A DNA stretch of 64,000 nt. Origin: Pseudocalidococcus azoricus BACA0444. GTDB taxonomy: Bacteria > Cyanobacteriota > Cyanobacteriia > Thermosynechococcales > Thermosynechococcaceae. The translations under genes and the position numbers were made by a program. Below are positions 10,048 through 18,437 of this stretch, piece by piece. How positions within the stretch are numbered: the stretch's first letter is position 1; each line of letters starts with the position of its first letter. The stretch spans positions 124,001 to 188,000 of the forward strand of contig NZ_JAVMIP010000001.1 of NCBI RefSeq assembly GCF_031729055.1, given 5' to 3'. The notes beneath the pieces were generated by a model, which was not told the DNA's origin, made no database searches, and worked only from the letters and a program-made list of their open reading frames with translations.

Positions 10048-10878
10048 ATGCTAAATTTAGGCCAGATCTCATCATTATTTCCTTTTTTTGCCATCCTGAA
10101 CCAGGCCTTTATGCAATCCATCGCCTTTCCCTCGCCCCACCATGAAGCAGTGCATCAGAATGTTATTTTGTCGGTGCGGGGTCTGGAGATGACCTACTAT
10201 GCTGGCCACCAGGCAACCCCAGTCCTTAAGGGCATCGATCTGGATGTGAAAGCGGGGGATATTGAACTGCTCATGGGGCCTTCCGGTTCCGGCAAAACCA
10301 CTCTTCTCTCGATTATGGCCGGTATCCTGACCCCCACAGCCGGCCATGTGCGCTTGTTTGGCCAAGATATTACCAGTCTTCCCAAACGGCAATTGGCCCA
10401 ATTTCGGCTCCAAAATATTGGTTTCATCTTTCAAGGTTTTAATTTATTTCCGGCCCTGACTGCTGCCGAGAATATTGGGGTCGCACTCCAGCTTAAGGGA
10501 GTTCCCAGTAAACAGGCTAAAACACAGGTTATGGAATTGCTTGAGCGGGTGGGACTGGCAGAACGGGCGGATCATTTACCTGAGGACTTATCAGGGGGAC
10601 AAAAGCAACGGGTAGCCATTGCCAGAGCTTTAGCCGGCCATCCCAAGCTGATTTTGGCCGATGAACCGACTGCGGCCTTAGACTCCCAAAGTGGACGGCG
10701 CGTGATTGAAATTCTGGGACAACTGGCCAAACAGGATGGGTGTACGGTGGTGATGGTGACTCACGATCCCCGCATTGTGGATATTGCGGATCGGGTGGTT
10801 TATGTGGAGGATGGGCAAATTACACCCCCAAGTTCGCCAATCAAGGGCAAAATTCATTCGGAAAGTTGCAGAGAGTAA
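10048..10878 (+). CDS. DevA-type ABC transporter ATP-binding protein
   Basis: ABC ATPase of the MacB/LolD/DevA class: Walker A MGPSGSGKTT, signature LSGGQKQR, Walker B LILADEPTAALD, switch His in MVTHD. Such proteins work with DevBC-type or MacB-type permeases for export across the envelope, but no permease or membrane-fusion gene is adjacent, so the partner must be elsewhere. ATG at 10048 has AAGAAGG abutting it; ATG at 10111 (MQSIAF) is an alternative, as the first 21 residues are not typical of the family. Substrate unknown. Confidence 0.85.
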   Translation: MLNLGQISSLFPFFAILNQAFMQSIAFPSPHHEAVHQNVILSVRGLEMTYYAGHQATPVLKGIDLDVKAGDIELLMGPSGSGKTTLLSIMAGILTPTAGHVRLFGQDITSLPKRQLAQFRLQNIGFIFQGFNLFPALTAAENIGVALQLKGVPSKQAKTQVMELLERVGLAERADHLPEDLSGGQKQRVAIARALAGHPKLILADEPTAALDSQSGRRVIEILGQLAKQDGCTVVMVTHDPRIVDIADRVVYVEDGQITPPSSPIKGKIHSESCRE

Positions 10879-11011
10879 GAAGTTTTCAGAATTTAGCTGT
10901 TATTTAAGATACGGTTAGCCAAGATATTTCAGACCCGTTACTCTGGAAGTAGTTAACTTTTATTAAGAATCGCTTGTTTATTGCTGCTTCTGCTGTTTTA
11001 TCCGGGTCTTC

Positions 11012-12235
11012 ATGAAATCACAAAAAACCCTCTGGATTCTTTTAGTTGCTGGGTTTTGCTTTTGGTCAGGTTTGGCGATCACGCTGCCGACACTGCCCCT
11101 TTACATCCAAAGTTTGGGCGGAACACCTCATCAGGTGGGAATTGTCATGGGTGGATTTGCCATTGGTTTGATTGCCTCCCGGGCCTGGTTGGGGAAGTTG
11201 GCGGATCGCAACGGCCGGAAGCGAGTCCTGTTGATTGGCTTGGGGGTTGCGGTGTTGGCTCCCCTGACCTATCTCCTGGATTTCTTCTTTTTTCATTCCT
11301 TGCCCCTCATGTTTGCGCTGCGCGGTATCCATGGCATTAGTATTGCGGCTTTTACCACGGGGTATGTGGCCCTGATTGTGGATATTGCCCCACCGGAACA
11401 TCGGGGACAGATTTTAGGCTACACAAGTTTAGTGCATCCCATGGGAGTTGCTTTGGGCCCAAGTTTAGGGAGTTGGCTAGAAGCAGAGGCGGGCCATGGT
11501 TGGGTCTTTTTAGCCGCAACGTTATTTGGCCTGGCTGGCCTGGTCTGTATCCTCTATGTTCGAGAATGCCCTCCATCCTCCGCCCAAGCTGAAAACTCAG
11601 GCCTATTCTGGCGACTATTAGGGGCGGCGCGGTTACGAATTCCCACCCTAGTAATGTTACTGGTTGGGTTAGCCTTTGGGACTCTTTCCACCTTTGTCCC
11701 GCTGTTTATCAAGGCAGAAAATATTGACTTTAGCCCAGGCCTGTTTTACTCTGCAGCAGCTTTGTCCAGTTTTATTGGGCGGGTGGCAACCGGCAGTGCT
11801 TCAGATCGGTGGGGCCGGGGAGTTTTTATTAGCCTAAGTTTACTGTTCTATACCGCTTCCATGGTGGGATTGGCCCAGGCCCAGACCGGGGCAGATTTAC
11901 TGGTGGCTGGATTTTTAGAGGGGTTTGGGGGCGGTGTTTTGATTCCGATGATGTCGGCCTTGATGGCGGATCGGTCTCAACCCGATGAACGGGGGCGAGT
12001 TTTGAGTTTAACCATGGGGGGCTTTGACTTTGGGATTGCCATTGCCGGGCCGATCATTGGGGCCTTGGCGGCAGATTGGGGCTTAAGGACATTATTTGCC
12101 TGTGGAGGTGGTTTTACGATCTTAGCCTTGGGCCTATTTTTTAGTGGCAGTGGTTTGAAAGTGGCCGACTCCTACCGATTTGCCGTGGGGCGGGGGCCCG
12201 ATCCCTATGCTCTGCCCATGCCGATGGAGAACTAA
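11012..12235 (+). CDS. Major facilitator superfamily transporter
   Basis: A 407-residue, roughly 12-helix membrane protein. The loop between helices 2 and 3 has the MFS signature region (GKLADRNGRKRVLLIG), and the second half repeats it weakly (GSASDRWGRGVFIS). It is probably a proton-driven exporter of the drug/sugar-efflux type, but no substrate can be read from the sequence. ATG at 11012 lies 133 bases after the ABC ATPase gene on the same strand. Confidence 0.9.
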   Translation: MKSQKTLWILLVAGFCFWSGLAITLPTLPLYIQSLGGTPHQVGIVMGGFAIGLIASRAWLGKLADRNGRKRVLLIGLGVAVLAPLTYLLDFFFFHSLPLMFALRGIHGISIAAFTTGYVALIVDIAPPEHRGQILGYTSLVHPMGVALGPSLGSWLEAEAGHGWVFLAATLFGLAGLVCILYVRECPPSSAQAENSGLFWRLLGAARLRIPTLVMLLVGLAFGTLSTFVPLFIKAENIDFSPGLFYSAAALSSFIGRVATGSASDRWGRGVFISLSLLFYTASMVGLAQAQTGADLLVAGFLEGFGGGVLIPMMSALMADRSQPDERGRVLSLTMGGFDFGIAIAGPIIGALAADWGLRTLFACGGGFTILALGLFFSGSGLKVADSYRFAVGRGPDPYALPMPMEN

Positions 12236-12298
12236 TCTGTTGCCACACCGTTCCAAAAAAGCTTTTTAAGATTCCTAGCGCAGGGTATTCTAAGGATT

Positions 12299-12895
12299 AT
12301 GGGGACGGGGATTCAGACTAAAACCTTAATCTTAGTGGCAACTGCGGCAATTCTCGGTGGCAGTTTATACCTATTTCAACAAAAGCTTCCCCCCCCTGCC
12401 AGTGAACAGGCCGTCACCTCCGCAAAGCCCGTTTTTAATTTACAAGAATCTCAAATTACTGGCCTAGTTCTTAAGCAGGGAGAGCAAGCCCTCAAGCTGG
12501 AGCGGGATGATCAGGGGGACTGGCAGATTTTAGAACCTGTTGCCGCTAGGGCAGAAACTGGAACTGTTGTTTTTTTATTAAATTTAATTGCCACAGCGAA
12601 AACTGAAAAGAGTCTTACCGTGCCCCTGCAGACTGCCGATGAATTTGGCCTGGCCGAACCTATAGCCACGATTGAAATCTCAACACTGGCTCAGGGAACC
12701 CATCGGTTAGTTTTGGGGGGCCTCACCTTTGATCGGAATCAACTTTACGCCCAGGCCGACCCGCCCATAATCCCCACAGATCCACTGACCATTATTGTTG
12801 TCCCGTTGCAATTCTTAGATGCTATCAACAAACCCTTACAGGCCTGGAAAGCCCAACCCACTCCAACGCCTTCAGCATCCCCTTCTCCGCCTTAA
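12299..12895 (+). CDS. DUF4340-type membrane-anchored protein
   Basis: A 198-residue protein with an N-terminal membrane anchor (about residues 8-25), then a beta-rich domain resembling DUF4340 (from memory), and a Pro/Ser/Thr-rich C-terminal tail (PTPTPSASPSPP). In gliding-motility and ABC-transporter gene clusters DUF4340 proteins sit in the periplasm, but here the neighbours are an MFS transporter and hemH, so no role is implied. ATG at 12299 has AAGGA just upstream with short spacing. Confidence 0.75.
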   Translation: MGTGIQTKTLILVATAAILGGSLYLFQQKLPPPASEQAVTSAKPVFNLQESQITGLVLKQGEQALKLERDDQGDWQILEPVAARAETGTVVFLLNLIATAKTEKSLTVPLQTADEFGLAEPIATIEISTLAQGTHRLVLGGLTFDRNQLYAQADPPIIPTDPLTIIVVPLQFLDAINKPLQAWKAQPTPTPSASPSPP

Positions 12896-13022
12896 AAAAC
12901 TCCAAACACCATCTGGCTAAATATTTGTTAAGAACTGTAATGGGCAATGCCGGATTGTCTTGGTCTAGTCGCTATATTGTTAAAATCGGTAACAAAGATG
13001 AAAATTTGGGATATTTAGGACT

Positions 13023-14186
13023 ATGGGGCGTACTGGTGTATTACTACTCAATTTGGGGGGCCCAGATAGCCTTGCCGATGTCCGTCCCTTTCTCTACAAC
13101 TTATTTTCCGATCCTGAAATTATTCGCCTGCCCTTTCGGTGGTTACAGAAGCCCCTGGCCTGGTTGATCGCCACTCGTCGCGCCAAGACATCAGAAGCAA
13201 ATTATGCCCAAATTGGGGGGGGGTCGCCCCTGCGTGAGATTACCGAACAGCAGGCCCAGGCCTTACAGGAATCCTTAGCCCAGGAGGGAGTCACCGCAAA
13301 GATTTATATTGGGATGCGGTATTGGCATCCCTTCACCGAGGCAGCCTTGGCCCAAATTAAAGCGGATGGGATTGAAGAGTTAGTCATTCTGCCTTTGTAT
13401 CCACAATTTTCTATTAGTACCAGTGGTTCCAGCTTTCGACTCATAGAAAGTCTTTGGCAGGAAGATTCCGCTCTTCAGAAGATTAAATATACGATTATTC
13501 CCTCCTGGTTTAACAATCGCGGCTATATCCAGGCCATGGTAGCCTTACTTCGCCAAGAACTCGATCAACTGCCAGAACCAGAAAAAGCCACCATTTTCTT
13601 TAGTGCCCACGGCGTACCCATCAGCTATGTCACCGAGGAAGGGGATCCCTACCAGGCCGAGATTGAGGCTTGCGTCCATTTGATTATGCAGACCCTCGGA
13701 CGCTCAAACCCCCATGTGTTGGCCTATCAGAGTCGGGTTGGCCCCGTAGAGTGGCTCAAGCCCTATACGGAAGATGTGATTCCAGAATTGGCAGCGAGTG
13801 GAGTAAAAGAACTGGTGGTGGTTCCAATTAGTTTTATTTCTGAACATATTGAAACCCTCCAAGAAATTGACATGGAATATCGAGAGTTGGCGGAGGAGTC
13901 GGGAATTCATACCTTTCGGCGCGTCCCAGCCCTGAACACCCACCCGGAATTTATTGCCGGTCTCAGGGATTTAGTCACTACCGCCCTAGAAGCCCCTCCC
14001 TATACCTTTGCCCAAGTGACCCATCCCCGCAAGCAATTCAAGCTCTATCCCCAAGAACGGTGGGAATGGGGCATGACATCGGCCGCGGAGGTCTGGAATG
14101 GGCGGTTGGCAATGATTGGCTTTATTGCTTTGCTCTTAGAGTTAATTAGTGGTCAAGGCCCCTTGCACATGGCGGGTTTACTGTAG
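13023..14186 (+). CDS. hemH: Ferrochelatase HemH with C-terminal light-harvesting-like helix
   Basis: Inserts ferrous iron into protoporphyrin IX to make heme. The 387 residues hold the catalytic core ([11 protein letters not shown] at the start, [11 protein letters not shown] with the metal-binding His, and the late Glu region FISEHIETL) followed by a linker and one membrane helix with the chlorophyll-binding-like motif [10 protein letters not shown] near residue 360. That CAB/HLIP tail is characteristic of cyanobacterial and plastid ferrochelatases and supports a thylakoid location. ATG at 13023 is preceded by TTAGGA. Confidence 0.97.
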   Translation: MGRTGVLLLNLGGPDSLADVRPFLYNLFSDPEIIRLPFRWLQKPLAWLIATRRAKTSEANYAQIGGGSPLREITEQQAQALQESLAQEGVTAKIYIGMRYWHPFTEAALAQIKADGIEELVILPLYPQFSISTSGSSFRLIESLWQEDSALQKIKYTIIPSWFNNRGYIQAMVALLRQELDQLPEPEKATIFFSAHGVPISYVTEEGDPYQAEIEACVHLIMQTLGRSNPHVLAYQSRVGPVEWLKPYTEDVIPELAASGVKELVVVPISFISEHIETLQEIDMEYRELAEESGIHTFRRVPALNTHPEFIAGLRDLVTTALEAPPYTFAQVTHPRKQFKLYPQERWEWGMTSAAEVWNGRLAMIGFIALLLELISGQGPLHMAGLL

Positions 14187-14224
14187 CTTAAGCAGCATGA
14201 TCCTTAACCAGGACGAAACCCCAG

Positions 14225-16774
14225 TCAGGTAACACCAAGCTGGCGACTGAAGTATTGTCGGTACAAATCACAGCGCACACAGGCCGCATTCCCTGCCAAA
14301 TGCACCAGGCCAAGGCTATGGAGCTTAAAGCCAATGGTTGAATCTAAGACCACCGCCTCAGAACTTTGCACCACTTCCTTAAAGGCGGGAACTAATTCAG
14401 CCCGTTGATGGAGATGCCACCACTGCCCCCGGAGATGATCCCGATAGAGTCCAGTTTCCGTCGCGGCCTGGGTGATTAATTCTTGCCAACTTAAGTCCTG
14501 TTTCGCCAAATGGTAAAGGGTCAAGCGAACCAAATAGGCATGACCGCCAATTAACTGCTGCAATTCGGTCAGTTGATTTTGACTGAAGTCCAGGCCATGT
14601 AACTGGCTGAGTTCCAAAATTTGGGCCTGGGTAAATTCCGGCAAGTCAACAGCCAGGCCAACGTTAAAAGGCGATTGATTAATATCGAGGGGAATGTAAA
14701 CCTCTGTCCCATGCACCACAATCAAGCGTAAGTTCCGCCAGACATCTCGGTTTTTTGCTTCTTCATGCCAGGCCCGCAGTAAGCCAAAAAAGTCACTGGC
14801 AATGGCCGGATATTCAAACACCCGATCCACCTCATCCAGGCCCAGGGTTAAGGGGCGATCACAGTGGGGCAATAAATATTCTTCAAAATAGGCCGTGCAA
14901 TTGTATTTACTCCCAAAAATATCGTCCCAATAGTCCTGGAGTTTATTTTCCAGGCCCAACCGCCGCCCAACTCCGGCACAAAACCAGCGCAACAGTTTAT
15001 CCAAGTTACTAAAGACATCGGCATCGGCCAACTGAAAACTGAGGGGAACCGTGGCATAGTTTTCTTCCGTAGCGCGATAGAGTAAGCGGGCCATCAGAGA
15101 GGTTTTACCCATCTGGCGCGGGGCTTTGATCCGAATTAAAGCACCGGGTTGGAGCAGAGTTTCCCGACAGCGGCTTTCAATGGGGGGCCGTTCCATATAA
15201 AAGGCTGAGGCTACTTCCACCTGTCCTTCCGGGAGTTCTGGTTCGGCCACAGGCAACGGCGGTGCATCTTCGGCAATTGTGGGCGGGGGGGGGAGGAGAC
15301 TAGCACCAGAACCAGAAGGCATCTCCGGGGCTTGGGTCGGTTCGCTCGTGGCATTCACTAGGCTTAAAACTTCTTGCAGCAGGGCTGGGGTATCGGTGGA
15401 ACTGTGCCAAAACCGCTGCTGAAGACGGTGTAAGTAACCGCGCAATTCGTAGTTGAGGGGTAAATCCAAGGGAAAATTAACCCGAATTGGCAAAATAAAG
15501 GGTCGCCGTTCCGGTCGCTGGGCCTGGAGATTCCGCACCGTGCGAACTTCCTCTAAAACCATCTCACTTTGGGCAGATTGGCTTGAAAGCAACAGCAGAA
15601 AAAAGTCACACAGTTGCAATTCCTGGTCAATGCGCTGGGCCCAACCTTCCCCCATTTGGATACTTTGACTGGCCATAAACGGCTGATGACCGGCCGCCAC
15701 CAAGGCTGCAAAAAATTCCTCCGCGAGTTCCTGTTCTTCGCTGCCATTGGAGTGACTAATAAAAACATTCCGGCCCTGGCCATAGGCTTTGAGGGGGGGG
15801 AAGTCTATGTCTGAGGCAGGAGTTGGTTGTCGGGTTGGGGGCGGATTGGCAACAATGGCAGGGCCTGGCGGCGGGGAATGAGGCCGCAGCAGATCCTGAA
15901 CTGGGGTGCGGAGAAAATTACCTAGACGTTTCCAAACCGGGGGCGCGCTGTCAAGATTTTGCAGGGCCTGGAGCACTTCATCCGCCGAGTTATAGCGTTC
16001 ATAGACCCCCGGCCGGATCATCCGCGAGAGGATTTCCACCAGGCCCCCGCTCACCGCCATTTGGGCTTGCCATTGCCAGTTTCCCAATTTATCTTGGGGC
16101 AGTTGGAGAGGATTCTGACCACTGAGAGCCTGAACGCCGATCATCCCCAGAGCATAGAGATCACTATTGGCGCGTGGCCGCCCTTGGGCCTGTTCGGGAG
16201 GCATATAACCCGGAGTCCCAATGGCAATGGTTTGAGCTGCCGCCGCCCCCATCAGTGTCCCGCCGCCAATGGACAGCCCCATTTGTTTAACGGCTCCAAA
16301 ATCAATTAAGACCAGCTTTTGATCACTCACTCGTCGCATCAGATTATCCGGCTTAATGTCCCGATGGATGACCCCACAGCGATGGACAAAACTGAGAATC
16401 TGCAAAACATCCGTCAGCATTTGGATCACTTGGGCTTCACTCCAACAGCAACCAAGGGGTAACTCTGTGCGTAGAACATGACCTTCAATGAAATCCTGCA
16501 CCAGATAAAACTCTTCACCCTCGGCAAAATAGGCCAGGAGCCGAGGAATTTGATCATGATGGCCGAGTTTTTCTAGGACTTGAGCTTCCCGAAAAAATAA
16601 ATCCCGTGCCAGGGGAAGGAAGTTGCCATCGGTGCGGGCTGGGCGCAGATATTTAACCACACACTTGACCCGCCCAGGCCGGTGGGTATCCTCAGCTAGA
16701 AACGTTTGTCCGAAGTTACCTGCACCCAGAACACTGAGAATCCGATACCGACCACCAAAGGTTTTACCAATCAT
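14225..16774 (-). CDS. Fusion protein: Ser/Thr protein kinase - TIR - AAA-like ATPase
   Basis: A large signalling protein with three modules. Residues 10-275: eukaryotic-type kinase with all key motifs (GAGNFG loop, Lys41, HRDIKPDN with Asp139, DFG at 158-160, PPEQAQG). Residues 335-455: TIR domain (NVFISHSNGSEEQELAEEFF; conserved-glutamate region SEMVLEEV). Pro-rich linker. Residues 523-840: AAA-like NTPase of the AAA_35 type with Walker A APRQMGKTS and Walker B LGLDEVDRVF. I chose ATG 16774 because cyanobacterial kinases begin MIGK..GGRY; ATG 16822 and TTG 16864 are in-frame alternatives and none has a good Shine-Dalgarno. TIR domains often cleave or cyclise NAD; AAA_35 modules are often linked to effector domains. 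Function is unknown; defence or stress signalling is inference. Confidence 0.9.
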   Translation of the reverse strand: MIGKTFGGRYRILSVLGAGNFGQTFLAEDTHRPGRVKCVVKYLRPARTDGNFLPLARDLFFREAQVLEKLGHHDQIPRLLAYFAEGEEFYLVQDFIEGHVLRTELPLGCCWSEAQVIQMLTDVLQILSFVHRCGVIHRDIKPDNLMRRVSDQKLVLIDFGAVKQMGLSIGGGTLMGAAAAQTIAIGTPGYMPPEQAQGRPRANSDLYALGMIGVQALSGQNPLQLPQDKLGNWQWQAQMAVSGGLVEILSRMIRPGVYERYNSADEVLQALQNLDSAPPVWKRLGNFLRTPVQDLLRPHSPPPGPAIVANPPPTRQPTPASDIDFPPLKAYGQGRNVFISHSNGSEEQELAEEFFAALVAAGHQPFMASQSIQMGEGWAQRIDQELQLCDFFLLLLSSQSAQSEMVLEEVRTVRNLQAQRPERRPFILPIRVNFPLDLPLNYELRGYLHRLQQRFWHSSTDTPALLQEVLSLVNATSEPTQAPEMPSGSGASLLPPPPTIAEDAPPLPVAEPELPEGQVEVASAFYMERPPIESRCRETLLQPGALIRIKAPRQMGKTSLMARLLYRATEENYATVPLSFQLADADVFSNLDKLLRWFCAGVGRRLGLENKLQDYWDDIFGSKYNCTAYFEEYLLPHCDRPLTLGLDEVDRVFEYPAIASDFFGLLRAWHEEAKNRDVWRNLRLIVVHGTEVYIPLDINQSPFNVGLAVDLPEFTQAQILELSQLHGLDFSQNQLTELQQLIGGHAYLVRLTLYHLAKQDLSWQELITQAATETGLYRDHLRGQWWHLHQRAELVPAFKEVVQSSEAVVLDSTIGFKLHSLGLVHLAGNAACVRCDLYRQYFSRQLGVT

Positions 16775-17445
16775 GCCAATACTAGGGGCGTTATTGAGGG
16801 AGAACTCGACCAGGCCCAGCATCCAACCGCTTGAGGAGCTTAGGTATTTTGGCTGACCTCTCAAGGATCAGGATAACTTTATTTTTGGCTGCTGCCAGAG
16901 TCAGGCTGATTTTTTGGCCGACCGGGCCGTCCCTGATTGATCTATCAACCTGGGCTAATCCCGACAACAGTGAACCAAAACCAACAAATCCCGTCTAAGA
17001 CAGTGGCAGAAGCAGGGCTCTTAAGGTGAGATTCTCCGGGGTCAGGGCTTCCAGTTGATTAATCAAAAAATTTTATGACTCATGTTAGTTACCTTACAAA
17101 AATTTGCAAAGCCAAACATTAAGACATGATTAATTTCTAGCATCTTCCTAAGAAAATGGTATTCAAAGTAACAGAATTCCCAATGAGCACCTCCTGATTG
17201 TTCTTGATCCCCGCTGGTTTGTCGCAATTTTTAACGGAGATTTGCTTTGGGATCGTTGTCACTTCTAGTTTTATTGTCCATAATAAGGACAGTTCCTCAG
17301 TCATCAAAAATTTATCATTCAATAACTTTATATTTAATAAATGTCTAATTAATGTCTAATTTCTTGATAATTTGTTGCATAGGTGAGGGGTGGCTTAAGT
17401 AATAGCAGATTGTTGAAAAAACCAAGAATTTAAGGATGATTTAAG
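16775..17445. other. Long AT-rich intergenic region
   Basis: A 671-base gap upstream of both the kinase-TIR gene (minus) and the zinc-ribbon gene (plus); its first 90 bases could belong to an N-terminal extension of the kinase gene. From about 17040 the DNA is clearly richer in A+T than its neighbours, with a repeated phrase ATGTCTAATT around 17340-17360. A 61-codon minus frame at 17137-17322 looks non-coding. No tRNA or ncRNA was recognised. Confidence 0.5.
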
Positions 17446-17667
17446 ATGCAAACCTTCCACACCATTCACTGCCCCAACTGTGGCCGCCCCGCCGAGCGAC
17501 ATTTTCTCCACTTGGATCGCATTAGCCGAACCCAATGCCCAAGCTGTGACTATTTAATGGTGCAGTGCCTCGATAGTGGTCGTGTCATTGAAGCCTATGC
17601 CCCAGGCCTGGCCGAGCCTAAATATCATCTCCCCCTCCTGCCGCGTCGGCCTGCTTTTTCCCACTGA
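17446..17667 (+). CDS. Small zinc-ribbon protein conserved in cyanobacteria
   Basis: A 73-residue protein with two Cys pairs, CPNC at residues 10-13 and CPSC at 32-35, forming a probable zinc ribbon, followed by a conserved-looking tail (GRVIEAYAPGL). I recall similar short cyanobacterial proteins, sometimes mislabelled as PriA fragments because of the zinc-binding motif; it is far too short to be a helicase. Function unknown. ATG at 17446 follows AAGGATGATTTAAG. Confidence 0.8.
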   Translation: MQTFHTIHCPNCGRPAERHFLHLDRISRTQCPSCDYLMVQCLDSGRVIEAYAPGLAEPKYHLPLLPRRPAFSH

Positions 17668-17705
17668 TCCCCCCACAAACCTGGGAATATTTGGTATAGA
17701 GAGTC

Positions 17706-18428
17706 CTATGCCGGGGGTAAATCAAACAGAACAGTCGTCATATAGCGGTCTGCCCAGGCCTGGCCAAAAGCTTTTTCCAGCACCCGCCGAGTTTTGTCGT
17801 TTTGTTGTTGTTGCAGGCAGTAACGTTGCTGACCGGCAAGGATTTTTTCGGCTTGTTCTGGGTTTAAGGGAGTTGCCTGCTGGGCCTGGTGGCAGTGAAT
17901 CTTGAGGTAATCCCCAACCCGCTCCAGAAATAAATCTTCCTCCCCAGCATCAGCGGGCCGGATAAAAAGACAAAACTGGGAAAAAATACTCCCCCATTCC
18001 GGTAAATCTCGCTGTTGAGTGAACTGACGCTTAGGGAGATGACTGAGGGGGGCATGATATACGGTAGGGAGATCTGTTTCCACGGGAGATAAATCTACAA
18101 TTGCAGCGGAAATTTGCCCCCGGCCCCCGACCAAATCCGTGCCAAACATGGGTAAAGCATAATTGGGCCGCGGAAACATCACACAGTGCAAAATATCTAA
18201 AATGGTGCCGACCCGGGCGAGTTCTAAATGGAGTTTGCGAAATTGGCCAGTTTGGTAGCAACGGTTTTCAATGGTGAGTTTTTCCCCTTCCAGTTTCCCT
18301 TCCACATAGCCTAAATCCTCTGGGAGTTGATAGGGAGATAGGTCTAAGGTTTCTGCCCAGATTTGTTCAATGTGATCTGCAAGGCGACCAATCAGGGGAT
18401 GTTGTTGCTGGCGAATGGATTGAGTCAT
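17706..18428 (-). CDS. pcyA: Phycocyanobilin:ferredoxin oxidoreductase PcyA
   Basis: Reduces biliverdin IXalpha by four electrons from ferredoxin to phycocyanobilin, the chromophore of phycobilisomes and phytochromes. The 240 residues contain the catalytic triad with the spacing of the Synechocystis enzyme: Glu69 (LHLELA), His81 (ILHC) and Asp98 (FGTD), corresponding to its Glu76, His88 and Asp105. The gene begins 9 bases after the stop of the upstream membrane/synthase-like gene, so the two are probably co-transcribed. A ferredoxin gene (petF) lies far off at 50.6 kb. Confidence 0.96.
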   Translation of the reverse strand: MTQSIRQQQHPLIGRLADHIEQIWAETLDLSPYQLPEDLGYVEGKLEGEKLTIENRCYQTGQFRKLHLELARVGTILDILHCVMFPRPNYALPMFGTDLVGGRGQISAAIVDLSPVETDLPTVYHAPLSHLPKRQFTQQRDLPEWGSIFSQFCLFIRPADAGEEDLFLERVGDYLKIHCHQAQQATPLNPEQAEKILAGQQRYCLQQQQNDKTRRVLEKAFGQAWADRYMTTVLFDLPPA

Positions 18429-18437
18429 CGCCAGATC

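Noticed and set aside
12240..12298. Rho-independent terminator before the DUF4340-type gene
   Set aside because: The palindrome around the AAAAAAGCTTTTT stretch has no GC-rich stem and is not a convincing terminator.
12925..13167. 80-codon plus frame overlapping the hemH start
   Set aside because: It overlaps the conserved N terminus of ferrochelatase in another frame.
17137..17322. 61-codon minus-strand frame in the AT-rich gap
   Set aside because: Composition matches the non-coding AT-rich stretch and no ribosome site or known motif is present.
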